From: Saezia sanguinis
GTDB lineage: Bacteria; Pseudomonadota; Gammaproteobacteria; Burkholderiales; Burkholderiaceae_C
Assembly: GCF_003991585.1 (NCBI RefSeq)
Contig: NZ_PQSP01000005.1
Span: 124,001-188,000, forward strand
Reading direction: 5' to 3'
DNA: 64,000 nt
The translations under genes and the position numbers were made by a program. The notes under the pieces are model-generated. The model had not been told where the DNA came from and did not search any database. It saw nothing but the letters and a program-made list of their open reading frames with translations. How positions within the stretch are numbered: the first letter of the stretch is position 1; each line of letters opens with the position of its first letter. Of this stretch, positions 60,252-64,000 are shown piece by piece.

Positions 60252-62921
60252 TCATTTGAGCGCCTGCTTGAGTTCGTACAGAATATCCAGTGCCTCTTTA
60301 GGCGACAATGTGTCAGGGTTGACTTCTGCCAGCTTGTTTTCCACGGTGCTGCGCGGTGCGGGAAACGCTTCTGCTGCCGGCGCTGGCGTATGGAACAGAT
60401 CAACCTGTGCCACCTGTTCCTGCTGGTGTGCTTCAAGTGCTTTGAGCGTGTGCTGTGCCTGCCGTATAACGGCTGCCGGTACGCCGGCCAGCCGGGCCAC
60501 CTGCACGCCATAGCTGCGACTGGCCGGGCCTGGCTGCACTTCGTGCAGGAATGCAATGCCGTTGTTGGATTCGACCGCACTGACGTGCACATTCAGCGCC
60601 AGTGGGTGGCTGGCCGGAAATTCGGTCAGTTCAAAATGATGGGTGGCAAACAGCGTGAAGGATTTGTTTTTGTCATGCAGGTGTGCGGCAATGGCACCTG
60701 CCAGCGCCAGGCCATCAAAGGTGGAGGTGCCTCTTCCGATTTCGTCCATCAGCACCAGCGAGTACTCGGTAGCGGCATGCAGAATGGCGGCGGCTTCGGT
60801 CATTTCAAGCATGAAGGTGGACTGTGCATTGGCCAGGTCGTCCGCCGCGCCAATGCGGGTATGAATGGCGTCAATCGGCCCCAGGGTGCAGGCCTGGGCC
60901 GGAACGTAAGAGCCAACGGCTGCCAGCAGCACAATCAGCGCCACCTGCCGCATGAAAGTGGATTTACCGCCCATGTTCGGGCCGGTTACGATCAGCATGC
61001 GGTGTTTGGTGTCCAGCCTGCAGTCGTTGGCGATAAAGCTGTGCGAACCGGTTTCCATCAGCCTGGCTTCAACCACCGGGTGTCGTCCCCCTGTAATTTC
61101 CAGACAGGGTTCTTTGACAAAACGCGGGCAGTTCCAGTGCAGTGTCTGGGCGCGCTCAGCCAGTGAAGCCAGTACATCCAGCGTTGCCAGTGCGGTAGCC
61201 AGCCGAGTTAATTCGGGAACATAAATTTGCAGGTCTTCCAGTAACTGCTCGTACAGCATTTTTTCGCGCGCCAGTGCACGCTCTTTGGCAGACAGCGCTT
61301 TGTCTTCAAATGCTTTCAGTTCGGGGGTGATGAACCGTTCGGCATTTTTCATGGTCTGGCGGCGCTGGTAGTTATCGGGTACTCGATCCAACTGGCCGGC
61401 AGTAACTTCGATGAAGTAGCCGTGCACACGGTTGAACTGTACGCGCAGGTTGTTAATGCCGGTGCGTTCGCGTTCACGTGTTTCCATTTCAATGAGAAAT
61501 GTGCTGCTGTCGTTACCAATGGTGCGTAATTCGTCCAGCTCGCTGTCAAAACCTTCGGCGATGACGCCACCGTCACGCAGAATGGCCGCCGGTTCAGGCA
61601 GAATGGCTGCATCCAGCGCCTGGGCAATATCCGGCGTGGGGGTGAGGTGGGCACACAATGAGGCCAGCAGCGTACCTGGCTCATCGGTATCCAGTGTGCT
61701 TTGTGACGGTATTTCCTGCGGCACGATAGCGCGCAAAGCGGGTAATGCGGCCAGACTTTCACGCAGTGCAGCCAGCTCCCGCGGGCGGGCCTGGCGTAAG
61801 GCCAGGCGTGCGGTAATGCGTTCCACATCGCTGATGCTGCGCAGCCCTTGGCGGATTGCCGCGTGTGCATCAGGGTGCGCCAAGAGTGTGGCAATGGCCT
61901 GTTGCCTGCGCGTGGCATGGTGGCGCTTGCGCTCAGGCGCCAGCAGCCAGCGTTTCAGTGTGCGGCTGCCCATGGAGGTCTGGCAGGTGTCGATCAGAGA
62001 AAACAGTGTGGGGGCTTCTTCTCCGCGCAGTGTCTGTACCAGTTCAAGATTGCGGCAGGTGGCCGGGGGCAGCTCAATCGTATCATCCTGCCGCTCCACC
62101 TTCAGGTCATTCAGGTGTGAGAGTACCCGGCCCTGGGTGTGCTCGGCGTAGGTGAGCAAAGCGGCTGCGGCGGCATGGCAGGCAGGTAACTGTTGCGCCC
62201 CCCAGGCTTCCAGTGAGGCAACTTGCAGGTGTTCGCACAGGGTGCGTTGCCCCAGTGCGGCGTCAAATTGCCATGCCGGTCGCGGCGTGACGGCAATGTG
62301 CACCAGATCGGCCGCCTGCAGCGCATGTTGTACCTGCTCGCGCTGCCGTTCGCTGAGCTCCTGTGAGATGACAACTTCAGCCGGGTTGATGCGTGTGAGC
62401 CATGCCGGCAGTTCATCCAGCGGGCTTTCAGCCAGTGTGATCTGCCCGCGCGTCATGCTCAGCCATGCCAGCCCAAGTGGTTGTCCGCGGCCGGGCATGT
62501 GCAGTGTCAGCAGCAGGTTTTCCTGTTTGTCTGAGCTCAACTCACTTTCGGTGAGTGTGCCGGGCGTGACCACACGAACCACTTTGCGCTCCATCGGGCC
62601 TTTGGTCTCGCCCGGTGTGCCGATCTGCTCGCAGATTGCGACCGATTCCCCCAGCCGGATCAGCCGGGCCAGGTAGTTTTCCATGGCATGCACGGGTACA
62701 CCGGCCATCGGGATGGGTTCCCCGGCGGACTGTCCGCGTTTGGTCAGCGTCAGGTCGAGCAGGCGGGCCGCGCGCTCTGCATCCTGGTAAAACATTTCAT
62801 AAAAATCGCCCATACGGTAAAACACCAGCGTGGTCGGGAACTGCATTTTGGCCCGCAGATACTGCTGCATCATGGGTGTATGGCTGGCAAGCTGGTCTTC
62901 GGTAAGGGCAGAGAAATTCAT
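60252..62921 (-). CDS. mutS: DNA mismatch repair protein MutS
   Basis: Recognises mismatched bases and recruits MutL. 889 residues with the mismatch-stacking motif [11 protein letters not shown] (Phe-x-Glu) near residue 40, the connector, lever and clamp regions, Walker [16 protein letters not shown] near residue 635, [15 protein letters not shown] and ATHHFELTE. The C-terminal tail ends in a helical dimerisation/tetramerisation segment. Length is slightly above the E. coli protein. No mutL in the window. A 43-aa ORF follows 25 bp downstream. Confidence 0.97.
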   Translation of the reverse strand: MNFSALTEDQLASHTPMMQQYLRAKMQFPTTLVFYRMGDFYEMFYQDAERAARLLDLTLTKRGQSAGEPIPMAGVPVHAMENYLARLIRLGESVAICEQIGTPGETKGPMERKVVRVVTPGTLTESELSSDKQENLLLTLHMPGRGQPLGLAWLSMTRGQITLAESPLDELPAWLTRINPAEVVISQELSERQREQVQHALQAADLVHIAVTPRPAWQFDAALGQRTLCEHLQVASLEAWGAQQLPACHAAAAALLTYAEHTQGRVLSHLNDLKVERQDDTIELPPATCRNLELVQTLRGEEAPTLFSLIDTCQTSMGSRTLKRWLLAPERKRHHATRRQQAIATLLAHPDAHAAIRQGLRSISDVERITARLALRQARPRELAALRESLAALPALRAIVPQEIPSQSTLDTDEPGTLLASLCAHLTPTPDIAQALDAAILPEPAAILRDGGVIAEGFDSELDELRTIGNDSSTFLIEMETRERERTGINNLRVQFNRVHGYFIEVTAGQLDRVPDNYQRRQTMKNAERFITPELKAFEDKALSAKERALAREKMLYEQLLEDLQIYVPELTRLATALATLDVLASLAERAQTLHWNCPRFVKEPCLEITGGRHPVVEARLMETGSHSFIANDCRLDTKHRMLIVTGPNMGGKSTFMRQVALIVLLAAVGSYVPAQACTLGPIDAIHTRIGAADDLANAQSTFMLEMTEAAAILHAATEYSLVLMDEIGRGTSTFDGLALAGAIAAHLHDKNKSFTLFATHHFELTEFPASHPLALNVHVSAVESNNGIAFLHEVQPGPASRSYGVQVARLAGVPAAVIRQAQHTLKALEAHQQEQVAQVDLFHTPAPAAEAFPAPRSTVENKLAEVNPDTLSPKEALDILYELKQALK

Positions 62922-63116
62922 GGTGTCAGTAGATATGGCGGCAAGATGAAAAGTGTTATTTTAGAACCTGCGTTCATTGTAAATGATGTGCGAGGCGTAT
63001 CCCGGAAAAGTCCTTAAGGTATCTTGTGCAGATACTTTGAATGTATTTAGAGGTGGGGGCAGACTGGACAGGTAGCATGTAGTTATCTGGCAAAACAACA
63101 AAAACAAGGTAACAAC

Positions 63117-63491
63117 ATGGCGTCTTCAAACCGGAAACTGCGTAGAAAACAGACTTATAAGAGCGGGGTTAGTCTTTGGAATGTGTTAAAAAGAATGTCC
63201 ACAATTCTTTTTGACAATCCCGTCATCAAACTGATATGGCCGTTTTTCCTGCTGGCCTACGTCACATTGCCGTTCTGGTGTAAACCATTGCAAGACTCTT
63301 TTGATGAGAGGCTTGCTCTCGCCTTTATCTCTTTATTTTATGTTCCAACTGCATTCATGATCGCGCTGATATCTGTTGTTGTATGGATTTTTGACAAGTT
63401 GTCCGCCAGTATCATGATGTTTTTAGCCTGTAACGGCATGGTTATTCTTATTCCGATTATGGGGTGGCTGGAAAGGTATTTAGGCGGATAG
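63117..63491 (+). CDS. Small membrane protein of unknown function
   Basis: 124 residues with a basic N-terminus (NRKLRRKQTYK) and three hydrophobic segments (about residues 36-55, 67-92 and 96-117, including PVIKLIWPFFLLAYVTLPFW). I do not recognise the family. AAGG lies about 8 bp before the ATG. It is divergent from mutS across 195 bp, which show nothing distinctive. The overall shape (basic start, three helices, WPFFLLAYVTLPFWC) somewhat recalls the other small membrane protein at 31.1-31.4 kb (FFAYVTCPLWLAW), so they may be distant relatives. Confidence 0.62.
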   Translation: MASSNRKLRRKQTYKSGVSLWNVLKRMSTILFDNPVIKLIWPFFLLAYVTLPFWCKPLQDSFDERLALAFISLFYVPTAFMIALISVVVWIFDKLSASIMMFLACNGMVILIPIMGWLERYLGG

Positions 63492-63526
63492 GCGTGCGTG
63501 GCGGCATCAGTGAAAAAGCCTTGTCA

Positions 63527-64000
63527 TCAGCTTGACGCAGCCCTTTGCAGGCGGTCACGCACGCCTATCCATTCGGGCCCATCGGGTGGTGTTTCCACCC
63601 ACAGCAGGCTGACGCCCTGGGCGTCGAAGTCGTGCAGCGCGGAAAATAATTCATGCGCCGCGTCTTTGGCGTTGCCGGGCATCTGGCGTAAGATAATGTG
63701 AGACGCTTTTTTGACTTTAGGCAGGTGCTGCGCATAGATGCCGATGCGGGCGTTATTGGCAGGCGATGCAGCAGCTAGCATGCCAGCGGCGATCTTCAGG
63801 TCTTCCGCGGCCATCAAGCGGACTTTGGCTTTGGGCGCATAGTGTGCACTCAGCGTACCGGGGGCTTTGGGGTCATCCACATGAACGTCGGCATGGATGA
63901 GCAGGGGAACGCCTGCCGTGGCCTCCAGCTCTGCCGGCGTGTAGATACCGGGGCGCAATAATACAGGCTTGCTGCGGGAGCAATCAACGATGGTGGATTC
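63527..64000 (-). CDS. L-threonylcarbamoyladenylate synthase (Sua5 type), 3' part
   Basis: The frame is open from the window end: ESTIVDCSRSKPVLLRPG, then IYTPAELE and a C-terminal Sua5 domain (IHADVHVDDPKAPGTLSAHYAPKAKVRL ... DAQGVSLLWVETPPDG). Sua5/TsaC makes threonylcarbamoyl-AMP for the t6A37 modification of tRNAs. The STIVDC and RPG motifs are the end of the YrdC domain, and the extra C-terminal Rossmann-like domain distinguishes Sua5 from short TsaC. The 5' part is beyond the window. Confidence 0.88.
   Translation of the reverse strand, partial: ESTIVDCSRSKPVLLRPGIYTPAELEATAGVPLLIHADVHVDDPKAPGTLSAHYAPKAKVRLMAAEDLKIAAGMLAAASPANNARIGIYAQHLPKVKKASHIILRQMPGNAKDAAHELFSALHDFDAQGVSLLWVETPPDGPEWIGVRDRLQRAASS

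Overview
The window is ordinary Gram-negative chromosomal DNA, most consistent with a betaproteobacterium of the order Burkholderiales. The evidence is the fabH-fabD-fabG-acpP-fabF run followed by rpoE-rseA-rseB-mucD, and the phoH-ybeY-corC-lnt-glyQ-glyS-gmhB-plsC block, both typical of that order. The moderate GC content and gene complement suggest a small-genome, low-oxygen lineage such as Oxalobacter-like Oxalobacteraceae. That placement is an inference from memory and was not searched. I see no rRNA, tRNA, insertion sequence, CRISPR array or intact prophage.

Layout. 1-3.9 kb: fatty-acid synthesis operon, entered inside fabH and closed by a strong terminator. 4.1-8.2 kb: envelope-stress operon rpoE-rseA-rseB-mucD, preceded by a 21-codon leader ORF overlapping rpoE. 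8.4-9.7 kb: a second mucD/degP-like protease. 10-12.8 kb: lepA-lepB. 12.9-17.2 kb: uracil permease, an EEP-family phosphodiesterase, an SrkA-like kinase and 5-formyltetrahydrofolate cyclo-ligase. 17.2-25.5 kb: slt, cca, a MidA-like methyltransferase, folM, folB, ttcA and glmU. 25.5-32.8 kb: an accessory stretch with an AraC regulator fused to a GH39-like domain, a divergent M20 amidohydrolase and MFS exporter, and small unknown membrane, lipoprotein and cytosolic genes. 32.9-36.9 kb: suhB, trmJ, cysE, a YdcH-like protein and a CI/S24-type regulator. 37-40.7 kb: frdABCD, quinol:fumarate reductase. 40.8-43.6 kb: a NitT/TauT-type ABC importer. 44-57.9 kb: an unknown gene under a structured leader, ruvA, phoH to the M48-family metallopeptidase, DUF4845, rnc, era and recO. 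58.1-64 kb: acpS, nagZ, a small lipoprotein, mutS with a 43-aa downstream ORF, a small membrane protein and the 3' part of a Sua5-type gene.

How they work together. Most genes are housekeeping: acyl chains (fab, acpS, plsC), envelope quality control (rpoE system, lepB, lnt, slt, nagZ, gmhB, glmU), translation and RNA (lepA, glyQS, cca, ttcA, trmJ, ybeY, rnc, era) and DNA repair (mutS, ruvA, recO). FrdABCD indicates anaerobic fumarate respiration or a reductive TCA branch. lepAB is about 43 kb away from DUF4845-rnc-era-recO, with which it is usually contiguous in Burkholderiales. pdxJ is absent between recO and acpS.

Most worth a second look: the AraC-GH39 fusion whose GH39 motifs look catalytically degenerate, beside an M20-MFS operon; the leader ORF coupled to rpoE; a predicted three-way-junction RNA at about 43.87-43.94 kb; an S24 regulator that lacks its self-cleavage residues, with an operator-like repeat upstream; and Fur-like and CRP-like boxes before frdA.
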